A stretch of 43,286 nucleotides of DNA from Methanosarcina sp. 2.H.T.1A.6 (lineage in GTDB: Archaea; Halobacteriota; Methanosarcinia; Methanosarcinales; Methanosarcinaceae), in assembly GCF_000979455.1 (NCBI RefSeq), contig NZ_JJOY01000047.1, positions 1-43,286 of the forward strand, written 5' to 3'. Shown here piece after piece: positions 34,796-42,976 of the stretch (its first letter is position 1; each line of letters starts with the position of its first letter). The translations under genes were made by a program, and so were the position numbers. Under the pieces are notes generated by a model. It ran no database searches, was not told the DNA's origin, and saw only the letters and a program-made list of their open reading frames with translations.

Positions 34796-35031
34796 GAATT
34801 AATTGACCAAATGAAAAAAAGTTCTTGCTTTATAATTCTGCTTAATTCAAAGCTGCACTGGCGCATCCGCTGCAAACAACGAGATATGTTCTCCCGTAGA
34901 ATTTTAAGTCTCAAAATTCCTTGCAGTCTTTCAGTACTCCTCTCTCCTGCACCTTAAGCTGTACCTTTTCCTGTTGTACAACGTGCCGGACCTAATGAGA
35001 TAAATGCCTCTCTTGTCCCGAAGCTTTTCAT
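34759..35031. other. Trailer of the kinase gene and start of the accessory segment
   Basis: No recognised gene. The DNA around 34850-34885 (CTGCACTGGCGCATCCGCTG) resembles 37308-37330 in part, which may be an insertion-element end. A minus-strand open stretch here (34936-35070, GNYRGRRVIINEKLRDKRG and onward) looks protein-like but has no start or known family. Confidence 0.4.
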
Positions 35032-35103
35032 TTATGATGACTCTTCTTCCTCTGTAATTTCCTGGTGCGAGAGAGTTTCTTTTTGACTTATTGATTCACT
35101 CAT
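35032..35103 (-). CDS. Possible 23-residue acidic peptide coupled to the HopA1-like gene
   Basis: ATG at 35103 overlaps the TGA stop of the upstream gene (ATGA overlap), an arrangement usual for translational coupling. The peptide reads MSESISQKETLSHQEITEEE and ends E-S-S. It lacks cysteine and any recognisable feature. The overlap may be chance. Confidence 0.2.
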   Translation of the reverse strand: MSESISQKETLSHQEITEEEESS

Positions 35104-36032
35104 GAAATAAAATTTGTTACATAAAAGTATACTCCTTCGATCCATTCACTTCTATCATGCGCAATTTGATTATTCAAAATGTAGGCTTTGATTTCCTCAA
35201 CCCTTTGATCTGTGAAACTTTTAGCTTCTTTCTGCTCCTTTTGTCCTATTTCTCTTCCTGTACCTATTTGTCTACCCACTCTTTTGTAGAAACCATTTAA
35301 TGGTAGGTTATTATCAGGAACTGCATCGGGTATATTATCCAGGAAAACTTCTACACCACACTTTATGGAATTCATGATAGTTTTATTATCCGGGTCGGTT
35401 TCAGCAAAATAGATCACCATTTTATCATTCTTTAAGTAGAGATTAGGATTCTTACGGTCTTCTACATTATTATTTACTAAAATTTTAAATGTACTTACAT
35501 AAGACTTCCAGTCTACACTTTTTTCCGTCCAACTCCAGGTAATATGTTTTGCAATCTTAACTGCCTGCTGCTGTGTTTTGATATTAACAATGATTCTATC
35601 TGTTTCATTGCCCAGATCTATATTTGGATTTATTAAATGAAAATAATCACCTTCATCTAATCCATCCAATCTACGAAAATAATTAGCTAGAGTCCAATAA
35701 TTACTAAAATCAAATGAATTTATCTTCTTTTGAGGTATTAATCCCGCATACAATAACTCGGGACTTAACACAAATTCTTTAGGATTTACTGGTTCGTTTA
35801 TGTAGTCCTTTTTAGGACTTGTACTTAAAACATGATATATGGCGGTAGTTATATACTCATTTAATTTTCCGGCTCTTCCATGATGGTCATAGACAATATC
35901 ATATACTTCCCCCAACATAAGAAAAATCTCAATGATGTTGGCATCATTCTGAGATACAGTTTGGGAGGAAAGATCTCTAAATTTTTTTCCGTTGATACAC
36001 ATATTATTACATATCAACTTCCTGCTTATCAA
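35100..36032 (-). CDS. Uncharacterised protein, tentatively HopA1-like
   Basis: Up to 310 residues, soluble. The C-terminal half has an order of features recalling the HopA1 (type III effector-like) family: repeated strand-rich units (RIIVNIKTQQQAVKIAKHI, TFKILVNNN, KMVIYFAETD), then PLNGFYKRVGRQIGTGREIG and SFTDQRVEEIKAYI. HopA1-like proteins occur in bacterial effector and lanthipeptide loci; a role here could be toxin, effector or peptide-modifying partner. The assignment rests on pattern only. The start is unsure: TTG 36032 or ATG 36002, neither with a good ribosome site. Its AT-rich codon use and its place between direct repeats, next to a transposase fragment, indicate acquired DNA. Confidence 0.55.
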   Translation of the reverse strand: MISRKLICNNMCINGKKFRDLSSQTVSQNDANIIEIFLMLGEVYDIVYDHHGRAGKLNEYITTAIYHVLSTSPKKDYINEPVNPKEFVLSPELLYAGLIPQKKINSFDFSNYWTLANYFRRLDGLDEGDYFHLINPNIDLGNETDRIIVNIKTQQQAVKIAKHITWSWTEKSVDWKSYVSTFKILVNNNVEDRKNPNLYLKNDKMVIYFAETDPDNKTIMNSIKCGVEVFLDNIPDAVPDNNLPLNGFYKRVGRQIGTGREIGQKEQKEAKSFTDQRVEEIKAYILNNQIAHDRSEWIEGVYFYVTNFIS

Positions 36033-36047
36033 TATTGAGGGTCTATT

Positions 36048-36296
36048 TTAAGAGGGAGATCCGAAACCAAATAGCCTTTCAACAGTAAGAGTTTCAAAGT
36101 ATTGTGAGTACATGTAAAGGCGACTGTCTGTGAAACCAAGACAGTTGAGAATCATTGCTTTTACTACAATAGAAGGAGCTAACTTGTGCTGCCCAAGTTT
36201 GGGCAGCACTTCATCAATCACTTTTCCAATTTCCAGCTCATCATAAATGCCAGAAACGATTCCGTGATGATCAAGAAAACGTGTTGTAAAAAGCAT
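36048..36296 (-). pseudogene. Truncated IS1634-type transposase (DUF4277 N-terminus)
   Basis: 82 residues. FTTRFLDHHGIVSGIYDELE, IGKVIDEVLPKLGQHKLAPS and AMILNCLGFTDSRLYMYSQY are the conserved N-terminal DUF4277 block of IS1634-family transposases, which are normally above 500 residues. The frame stops after ERLFGFGSPS, so the catalytic DDE part is lost. It lies immediately upstream of the HopA1-like gene on the same strand and is a relic of the element that probably helped bring this segment in. Confidence 0.85.
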
Positions 36297-36362
36297 AATG
36301 ACATCAGTATCAAGATACGATATTTATAATCCGGACATATGCCAGCAAGGGAAGGTGAATAC

Positions 36363-36806
36363 ATGTATAGTTTAAGAAAAGCAACTCAGGAAGACTATGA
36401 TTTTATTTATGACATGAAAAAGATTACCATGAAAGATTGTGTAATAAAAACCTGGGGCAGCTGGGATGAAGATTTTCAAAGATTTTTATTCAGCAGGGAA
36501 CTCAAAGCTATAGAACACCAAATTATCGTTGTAAAAGACAAAAATGTTGGCACTTTTGCTATCAGCAGAAATGAAACATCCATTATTATTGATGAGATTC
36601 AAATACTGCCAGAATATCAGAATAAAGGAATAGGAACTTTAATTTTTTCAGATATTATTGCCGATGCTCAAAAGGCAAAAAAAGAAGTAACTCTCAGGGT
36701 ATTGAAAGTAAATTATATAGCTCAAAAATTCTACAACAAACTTGGGTTTGAAAAAGTCGGAGATACGGAAACCCATTTTCTTCTAAGTAAAAAAACCTCT
36801 CCTTAA
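36363..36806 (+). CDS. GNAT-family N-acetyltransferase
   Basis: 147 residues. The acetyl-CoA loop is clear (QILPEYQNKGIGTLIFSDII, V-x-x-x-x-R/Q-x-x-G/A type), preceded by strands FAISRNETSIIIDE and followed by LRVLKVNYIAQKFYNKLGFE. The substrate is unknown; small GNATs of this type modify amines, antibiotics or protein N-termini. I start at ATG 36363 with AAGGTGA just upstream rather than ATG 36339. It lies within the repeat-bounded segment and could be mobile cargo. Confidence 0.85.
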   Translation: MYSLRKATQEDYDFIYDMKKITMKDCVIKTWGSWDEDFQRFLFSRELKAIEHQIIVVKDKNVGTFAISRNETSIIIDEIQILPEYQNKGIGTLIFSDIIADAQKAKKEVTLRVLKVNYIAQKFYNKLGFEKVGDTETHFLLSKKTSP

Positions 36807-36812
36807 AAAAAC

Positions 36813-37045
36813 ACACCCGTAGAAGTTGCAGATCCTGTAGGGGCAGGAGATGCTTTTTCTGCCGGATTCCTGTATACCTTTCTCAGGGTACGGAGTTACA
36901 AAAGCCGCTTCAGTTGCCAGCATGCTTGGGACTTATGTTGCATCAAAACCGGGGGCGGTGCCGGAGTATTCGGAAGAACTTATGAAAGAACTGGGAATTT
37001 TAGAGTGAGAAAGGAAATCTTCTTTTCTGCAAGCCTCAGGATCTG
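36813..37045 (+). pseudogene. Duplicated 3' end of the sugar kinase gene (direct repeat, copy 2)
   Basis: Nearly identical to 34561-34795, the end of the PfkB gene. Codons for VADPVGAGDAFSAGFLYT are readable, then a 2-bp deletion shifts the frame; the former stop lies at 37006-37008. The substitutions include Thr to Pro just before the GAGD motif. It is non-functional, and with copy 1 it brackets a 2-kb accessory segment. Confidence 0.9.
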
Positions 37046-37612
37046 AAATAGAAGGGGTTTGTGGGTTCAAATTCAATCCCTCGTGCTAAAATTAGGGGAT
37101 ATAGGTAACTCGAATTTTGTGTATGCAACTGATACATTTTCGCAGTATAGTTTCTCAAACTTGCCCTGAATAAAATTATTTATTATAACAATCTCGCAAT
37201 AAAAACTCAACTTTTTGTACGCTAGTGCGAATAGATGTACAATCAATTTTTCAGAAGTTGGCATTCTCAAAAATCATTCTTATTCCCATAATATCTTATA
37301 ATCAAAATTGCGCTGGCGCACCCCGCAGCAAGCTAGCGGGGTATTCGACTGAAATAAAAAAGTTAAATTTTTTTGGGTTGTATGACACACTTACATTCTC
37401 AAATATATTATAGTTCTAAAATAGTTATTCTATATTTTGCAAATGTCAGTTTTAGCTTCCTGTAAGAGTTAATTGCTATCTTCATTGTTCCATTAACATT
37501 GATAATATTCATGTTAAAAATTTTTCCAACTAATTCCAAATTAATAAAAGTATTGAGTGCTTTCATACTAAATAAGAAATTCACTTTGGAATCGAAGCAC
37601 TAGGTGGATCTA
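37046..37612. other. AT-rich region with tRNA-like and hairpin motifs
   Basis: No gene. GGGTTCAAATTCAATCCC at 37068-37085 resembles a disrupted tRNA T-arm directly after the direct repeat. A perfect GC-rich hairpin lies at 37321-37341. The rest is AT-rich spacer before the restriction gene. Confidence 0.45.
37321..37341. repeat. GC-rich hairpin, possible insertion-element end
   Basis: CCCCGC (37321-37326) pairs with GCGGGG (37336-37341) around a 9-nt loop, in otherwise AT-rich DNA. It is preceded by TGCGCTGGCGCA, itself self-complementary. Subterminal hairpins like this mark IS200/IS605-type ends; no transposase is nearby, so this could be a terminator instead. Confidence 0.35.
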
Positions 37613-39277
37613 ATGGCAAGTAGATACTTATACACATATGAAATTCATCATGAAGGTCTCAACAAATACAAAGTGGTAAAGGGAGAAACTAAAAAGATCG
37701 CTGAACAGAAAGCCCATGCCCAAATGGCTCAATGGGAAGAACAGTGGGAAAGAAAACTAGAAGTAGATCGAAAACAAAAAGAGCGGGAAAGCTTTATCCG
37801 TTCGATTGAAGAGTCAACTGAAGAAGCAAACAAACTGACTCTTGAAGCGGAAGAAGTGCAGAACTCATTGGATACAATCCTAATAGATAATCTGAATCCT
37901 AGAGCATTGGATTATGATAGCTTGAAGGATCATCGTATGTTTGATCAACCATTACCCGTTAAACCAAAACGTGAAGAAAAATCTACTAAACCAAGTAGAG
38001 GAGATGCAAAGTATAATCCGAAACTTCCATTTTTGAAGCGAATTTCCACAAAGCAAGTAGAAAAACAAAAAATACAATCGGATTCTCAGTTTGAAAAAGA
38101 CTATAAACTATGGGAAGACGAGGAGAAGATAAAAGATCTGAAATATGATCAAAAATTTGCTGATTATGAGATTGTTTATAACGAGTGGTATGAACAGGAA
38201 AAGATATTTTATGCTGAACAGAAAGCAAACAACGATAGAATCGATCAATTGAAGAAGGATTTTGAGTTAGGCGAAGTATCTGCAATAGAAAATTATTTTG
38301 AGCATTCCATTGAAAACATCAAGTTGCCATTTGACTTCTTTCTGGAAGTGGAGCTGGAATATCAGATCGAGACTAAAATGCTTATCGTGGACATTCTGTT
38401 ACCAACAGTAGATGACTTACCGCGTCTTAAAAAGATCACTTTTGTTAAAAATCGAAACGAATTCAAAGAATCGTTTCTGTCTGATTCAGCACTGAATGCT
38501 AAATATGACAGTGTCATCTATCAAATTGTTCTTATCTGTTTCAATTTAATTTTCGGTTCGGATAAGTATGGAAGAGTAGAATCTGTTGTTATCAACGGTA
38601 AAGTAAATACTATAGATAAAGCTACAGGAAATCATATTGAGCCTTATATCCTGTCGATCAATGTGAAAAAGGAAAACTTCAAAATACTGAATCTGGATTC
38701 TATTGATCCAAAAGCTTGGTTCAGGAGTGCTAAGGGAATTGCAGCTGCGAAACTGTCTATTGTTACTCCTGTGCCACCAGTAGTCGTATTAAACAAAGAA
38801 GATCGACGTTTTATTGAAGGTTATGGAGTCATTGGTAATGTTGATGATTCAATGAATCTGGCCACTATGGACTGGCAGGACTTTGAAAACCTGATTCGGG
38901 AACTATTTGAGTGGGAGTTCAGTACAAATGGAGGAGAAGTCAAGATAACCCAGGCTAGCAGAGATAAAGGTGTAGACGCAGTTGCATTTGATCCAGATCC
39001 AATTAAGGGTGGTAAGATTGTCATCCAAGCTAAAAGATATACTAATGTGGTAGGTGTATCGGCTGTTAGAGATCTCTATGGCACGATTCTGAACGAAGGA
39101 GCAAACAAGGGTATTCTGGTTTCAACTTCTAATTATGGCAATGATGCATATGAATTTGCCAAAGACAAACCAATAACACTGATGAATGGGGCAAATCTAT
39201 TGTATCTGCTGGAAAAGCATGGTCATAAGGCAAGAATTGATATAAAAGAAGCGAAAAAACAGCTTTATGCTAAATGA
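37613..39277 (+). CDS. Mrr-type restriction endonuclease (PD-(D/E)XK)
   Basis: 554 residues. The N-terminal ~130 residues are charged and coiled-coil rich (EEQWERKLEVDRKQKERESF) and the middle (~150-400) is of unknown fold. The C-terminal ~130 residues are an Mrr catalytic domain: MDWQDFENLIRELFEWEF, the metal Asp455 in DKGVDAVAFD and Gln472-Ala-Lys474 in IVIQAKRYTNVVG, then VRDLYGTILNEGANKGILVS. The Q-x-K variant of E-x-K is normal for Mrr proteins. Such proteins cut methylated or foreign DNA. ATG 37613 is preferred, AGGTGG being 5 nt upstream. Two further PD-(D/E)XK genes lie just beyond. Confidence 0.85.
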   Translation: MASRYLYTYEIHHEGLNKYKVVKGETKKIAEQKAHAQMAQWEEQWERKLEVDRKQKERESFIRSIEESTEEANKLTLEAEEVQNSLDTILIDNLNPRALDYDSLKDHRMFDQPLPVKPKREEKSTKPSRGDAKYNPKLPFLKRISTKQVEKQKIQSDSQFEKDYKLWEDEEKIKDLKYDQKFADYEIVYNEWYEQEKIFYAEQKANNDRIDQLKKDFELGEVSAIENYFEHSIENIKLPFDFFLEVELEYQIETKMLIVDILLPTVDDLPRLKKITFVKNRNEFKESFLSDSALNAKYDSVIYQIVLICFNLIFGSDKYGRVESVVINGKVNTIDKATGNHIEPYILSINVKKENFKILNLDSIDPKAWFRSAKGIAAAKLSIVTPVPPVVVLNKEDRRFIEGYGVIGNVDDSMNLATMDWQDFENLIRELFEWEFSTNGGEVKITQASRDKGVDAVAFDPDPIKGGKIVIQAKRYTNVVGVSAVRDLYGTILNEGANKGILVSTSNYGNDAYEFAKDKPITLMNGANLLYLLEKHGHKARIDIKEAKKQLYAK

Positions 39278-39740
39278 CATGTTCATGACACTATTGGGCC
39301 CAATACCAGCCAAGCTACCACCGGGGCAAAGTAGATTTCACTTAATTCAAATCGACTTTGTACCCCCTTATCTTCAACCACAAAAACAGGATTTTATGAA
39401 TATCCCAGCTTGTACACTTCGTCTTCCGCAACGGTTTTTTAGGAAGTGTTGGCCTACTTTGTCCTTCATGACAGCTTCGCTGGTACTAGGCCTTATTAGG
39501 AAGTAACTCATAAATCAAATAGCGTATTTTTAAGTCTCTTCTTTCTTATCTTTCATTTGTCAATGTGTTTCTCATAGAAATTTTGCGTTTAATGGCCGGT
39601 TATCGGTCATAACTCGAATATTCCTATATAATGCAGAATAGTGGAACTCAGAAAAGTATAGTATGGAAAGAGGCAAAAATAAGAAGAGAGTTCAAAAACA
39701 CTGAACTTTGAGAATTTTGCCGAGCTGTAAAATGAAATTA
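39278..39740. other. Convergent intergenic region
   Basis: About 460 nt between the Mrr-type gene (plus) and the paired PD-(D/E)XK genes (minus). The small open frame at 39267-39506 has no family likeness, and overlaps the end of the Mrr gene. No repeat or terminator stands out. Confidence 0.45.
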
Positions 39741-40544
39741 TTACATGCCGAAATTATCTAATATTTGGTCGTATGAATGTTCAAACATAAGGATCCTGCC
39801 ATCTTTCTCGAATCCTAACTTGAGAGCGATTGCAAATGGTCGATTAAAATTTTTCGCAGTGTCGCAAAGCGCTATCAAATGTTGTCGGCTAACTCCGAAA
39901 ACAGCATAACCATTTTCTCTAATATTTTTTAATACCCGTTCAGCAGACTTTTTTGATAGAAATAATGCTATCGATCCATTAAGTGCTGTCTCCCTATGAG
40001 GATTATATTTCGATATATATAGTGCTATCTTTTCATTAGGTGAATAACATGTACCTGTATTTTTCCCATCTTCAGTTACTTCCATAATAGTCCAAAAAGG
40101 ATCCCCATGTGTATTTTCGTCTGGCAAAAGCCATTTCGCATGAGTAAGAGTTAATGGATATATATTTGGCAAATCTTCAGTAGTTATTAGCTCTATTCCA
40201 TAGAATTTTGCTTCTAGTTTAGCTCCTTCTTGATACCCATTAGAAGTTATCATATACCCAGTCTTAATATTGCAGCCATCAAGTTTCTTGCTAAAAGCGT
40301 CGAGCTTTTCTTTCTCTACATTTCGATCCTTATAATTTTTACATTCGATTGCAACTTTATGAGTTACTCCTGCTATTTCTACTTCACAAAAAACATCAAA
40401 CTCATGTTGGGCTCCAGATTTTGCAATTTCTTTGTGATTCTTTTTAATATAAAAAGTTTTTAAATGCTCGTTTTGCAACAGAATTGAGTAAACGTTTTCA
40501 ACATAATTCTCTAACTCCTTACCTGCTTCTTGCGACTTAGACAT
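39741..40544 (-). CDS. PD-(D/E)XK nuclease-like protein, tandem paralogue 2
   Basis: 267 residues. The N-terminal ~120 are a restriction-nuclease fold with the metal triad visible: Asp50 in QHEFDVF and Glu67-Cys-Lys69 in VAIECKNYKD. The C-terminal ~130 hold a conserved unknown domain (PDENTHGDPFWTIMEVTEDG, LFLSKKSAERVLKN, AVFGVSRQHL). It is clearly homologous over its full length to the neighbour at 40604-41407. Both are preceded by the same leader, AGGAGGAAATATGTCTAAG, so the pair arose by duplication and is likely co-transcribed. A defence role fits the setting, with the C-terminal part as sensor or partner module (inference). Confidence 0.75.
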   Translation of the reverse strand: MSKSQEAGKELENYVENVYSILLQNEHLKTFYIKKNHKEIAKSGAQHEFDVFCEVEIAGVTHKVAIECKNYKDRNVEKEKLDAFSKKLDGCNIKTGYMITSNGYQEGAKLEAKFYGIELITTEDLPNIYPLTLTHAKWLLPDENTHGDPFWTIMEVTEDGKNTGTCYSPNEKIALYISKYNPHRETALNGSIALFLSKKSAERVLKNIRENGYAVFGVSRQHLIALCDTAKNFNRPFAIALKLGFEKDGRILMFEHSYDQILDNFGM

Positions 40545-40603
40545 ATTTCCTCCTTAGTAAGTCTTGAAACCTACATTCTTTTAGAAAAAAGGCACACCGA
40601 AAA

Positions 40604-41407
40604 TTATTCCAAATCATATTCAGCTAATAATTCATCATATGAATGTTTAAACACAAGGGAGTTTCCATATGAGTCAAGGGACAAAACGCTGCTGATTAGT
40701 AATTCACATTTGAAAAACTGTGACAGGAGACAAATCCATCTCAATTGTTGTCGGCTAACTCCGAAAACAGAACAATCTTTTGCTCCATCGGCTTCTAATA
40801 CTCTCTCAGCAGACTTTTTTGATATGAATAATAATATTGACCTGTATCGCTTGTGGACGACAATTTCTAACATATTGAACTCGTTGCCATTGAGTGAATA
40901 ATATGAACCTGTATTTTTCCCATATTTAGTTACTTTCATAATAGTCCAAAATGGGTCCCCATGTACATTTTCGTCTGGCACAGAACATGCAGTTTGTAAA
41001 AGCAACATTCCGGGTACGTTTGGTAACTGATCATCAGTTATTAGTTGTATACCATGAAAATCCGCATACTTTTTAGCTTCTACATTATAGCTTTTAGTAG
41101 CTAGAATAAAACCAGTAATATTATTGCATTCATTAAGATCTTCCTTAAAATGCTTGACCATTTCTTTTGTTATTCTTTTATTGTAATATTTACATTCTAT
41201 TGCAGCTTTAAGATATATTTTTGCTAGTTTAACCTCATAAAAAACATCAAATTTGTACTCGAATCCCCCCTGTCCAATTTCGATATGGTTCTTTTCAATT
41301 TTGAAATTTTTTAAATTCTCATTATTTAACGAAGCTCTGAAAACGCTTACAATATAATCCTTTAACTCTTGCCCATTCTCTTCCCACTTATACATTTGCT
41401 TAGACAT
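40604..41407 (-). CDS. PD-(D/E)XK nuclease-like protein, tandem paralogue 1
   Basis: 267 residues, first gene of the pair. The nuclease triad is Asp54 (YKFDVFYEV) and Glu71-Cys-Lys73 (AAIECKYYNK). The shared C-terminal domain reads PDENVHGDPFWTIMKVTKYG, LLFISKKSAERVLEA and VFGVSRQQL. Sequence identity with the paralogue is partial, with the most conserved stretches in the C-terminal domain, suggesting that this domain does shared work while the nuclease parts diverged. AGGAGG precedes ATG 41407. The downstream gene begins 59 nt after its stop. Confidence 0.75.
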   Translation of the reverse strand: MSKQMYKWEENGQELKDYIVSVFRASLNNENLKNFKIEKNHIEIGQGGFEYKFDVFYEVKLAKIYLKAAIECKYYNKRITKEMVKHFKEDLNECNNITGFILATKSYNVEAKKYADFHGIQLITDDQLPNVPGMLLLQTACSVPDENVHGDPFWTIMKVTKYGKNTGSYYSLNGNEFNMLEIVVHKRYRSILLFISKKSAERVLEADGAKDCSVFGVSRQQLRWICLLSQFFKCELLISSVLSLDSYGNSLVFKHSYDELLAEYDLE

Positions 41408-41907
41408 ATTTCCTCCTGAGTATAGCCTACAACCGCCTTCCTACATATTTGCCACTATTCGAAAAACATTAGTAATGCAGGATTTCCAAAAAAATCTCTT
41501 TTTTCCGCATTCACGGAAGTAATTTATAAAGAGATGAGAAATACATAACTATTTTGTTTTTATTCAAAATATATATCCTGCTTTCGGCAGGTCGACATAA
41601 AAATCCATTCTATTTTTCTATTGATATCGTTTTTTTCAGAACTTTTGATATTCAATTTAAATCAAGTTTTGCTAAATGTTAACCATGACATCATTAATAT
41701 ATATTTATAATAAATGAGATAAATGGAAAATTTGATTAAATATATAGTTCGCATGACACTGATTTTTAGATTAACCTACAAAAAATAACAATCAAAAATG
41801 TGTAGATTTTAAGATGTGATTGCTGCCGAATGTAGGACAGAAAACAAGTATATATTAATGTAACCGTAATCAAAAAAGAAGATTTTCCATTTACAGCAAG
41901 GAGGTGA
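41408..41907. other. AT-rich region upstream of the nuclease pair
   Basis: 500 nt with no gene. A small hairpin, CCTGC-TTTCG-GCAGG (41577-41591), and copy 1 of a 37-bp imperfect direct repeat (41846-41882) are present. The nuclease-pair promoter should lie here on the minus strand. Confidence 0.45.
41846..41882 (+). repeat. 37-bp imperfect direct repeat, copy 1
   Basis: Begins AAGTATATATTAATG and ends GTAATCAAAAAAGAAGA. It matches 43127-43163 except for about five positions. Confidence 0.7.
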
Positions 41908-42084
41908 CTAAAAATAATCCCTGCAAATAAACCTCTTTGCTATCTCAAGCCTTATTTCTTGATCTTCAAAAGCATTATACTGAGCAAATTTAATTTTTAC
42001 ATTTGTACTTTCAGGAGGAAGCATTGTTGTTAAGAGTTTTCCATCCCGGTTGAGAATGGAAATCTGGACATTATTTTCTCCTCC
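41908..42084 (-). pseudogene. cas1: cas1 fragment
   Basis: A 58-codon minus-strand stretch bounded by stops on both sides reads GGENNVQISILNRDGKLLTT, MLPPESTNVKIKFAQYNAFE, then DQEIRLEIAKRFI. This is the characteristic N-terminal part of Cas1, the CRISPR integrase: a beta strand with N-V-x-I-S-I-L-x-x-D-G, then the Q-Y-x-A-F-E-D helix and the L-E-I-A-K-R-F motif. The start Met and all catalytic residues of the C-terminal domain are absent. It is a relic; no CRISPR array or other cas gene is visible in the window. Confidence 0.75.
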
Positions 42085-42413
42085 CTAAAGATATGTTCGT
42101 TTGTAATGCTCCCTCGTCGGGTCGGTCCTTAAAAGACGGGCGTAAAAGGATTGTAAGATGGGGTTGTCGGTGGCCTAATTACTTGCTTTCTCTGTTTTGC
42201 TTTTTCTGTTAGACCTATACCAGTAATTTAGATCATCTCGATGAAGCCCAAGTACTATTATGCTCATAACTATACTTACCACCAGCAAAAAGGGTGGTAG
42301 CTATGATTTTTTGCGTTAGGCTGCCAATGCTGATCTCCTCTCTTGCGAGATTCGGAAAAAATATTGACTTTTCAAAAAAATACTGCGGAATGTAGGCTAT
42401 AACCTCATTTAGA
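42085..42413. other. Spacer with hairpin
   Basis: No gene. It carries the hairpin with T-run at 42277-42311 and unrelated AT-rich sequence. Confidence 0.4.
42277..42311 (+). terminator. Hairpin followed by T-run
   Basis: TACCACC (42277-42283) pairs perfectly with GGTGGTA (42293-42299), followed a few bases later by GATTTTTTG. It is shaped like an intrinsic terminator on the plus strand, although no plus-strand gene precedes it closely. Confidence 0.35.
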
Positions 42414-42674
42414 TTATTTCGACCCTGGAGATTTTAGGGAAATTCGGAATTCCCAATTTAATTTATTTTTATTTACAGGTGAGAAATTACATCTGACCAT
42501 CGCTTCTTTAAACTGCTTATTTGTGATAAAGAAACCATCTGGTGCTTGTTCAAAAAGAATTTTAAGTGCATAACTAGTGTAATTTTTATTTGGTGTTTTT
42601 TGTGGGACTATATTTAACATTATCCAATTATTCAGGGTTTTGTTTTCAATGTCGGTTAATTCGTATTCACTCAT
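42414..42674 (-). CDS. Small hypothetical protein
   Basis: 86 residues, soluble, no signal or membrane segment. The composition is coding-like (ELTDIENKTLNNWIMLNIVP, SYALKILFEQAPDGFFITNK, QFKEAMVRCNFSP). An all-helical pattern with a possible DNA-binding-like C-terminal half is guessed, not shown; I do not recognise the family. ATG 42674 is chosen because GGAG lies 8 nt upstream; the GTG at 42683 overlaps that site. Small genes like this are frequent in virus- or plasmid-derived islands of methanogens. Confidence 0.65.
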   Translation of the reverse strand: MSEYELTDIENKTLNNWIMLNIVPQKTPNKNYTSYALKILFEQAPDGFFITNKQFKEAMVRCNFSPVNKNKLNWEFRISLKSPGSK

Positions 42675-42976
42675 TTTACTCACTCCTATCTTTCATAATT
42701 TGTCAATAAATTACCACTGAGCTATGCCTTGATTTCCTTTACCTGTGACCCATACATTTGTTAAAAGACTTAAACTAATTCCTACAATGATAACCCTATA
42801 AAAACAATAAGATCTCCATCTGAAACATCTATTTGAGACACACTTACACCAAATGTGCTTTTAGTTTTTCTTCATGAAATAGGTTTAGGTTTCCTGTCGG
42901 CATGTACACTTTTGTATATTTAAATTATCTTCCTTTATTATGGGGTTCCGGTCGTTGAGTTTACACAGAGATCACA

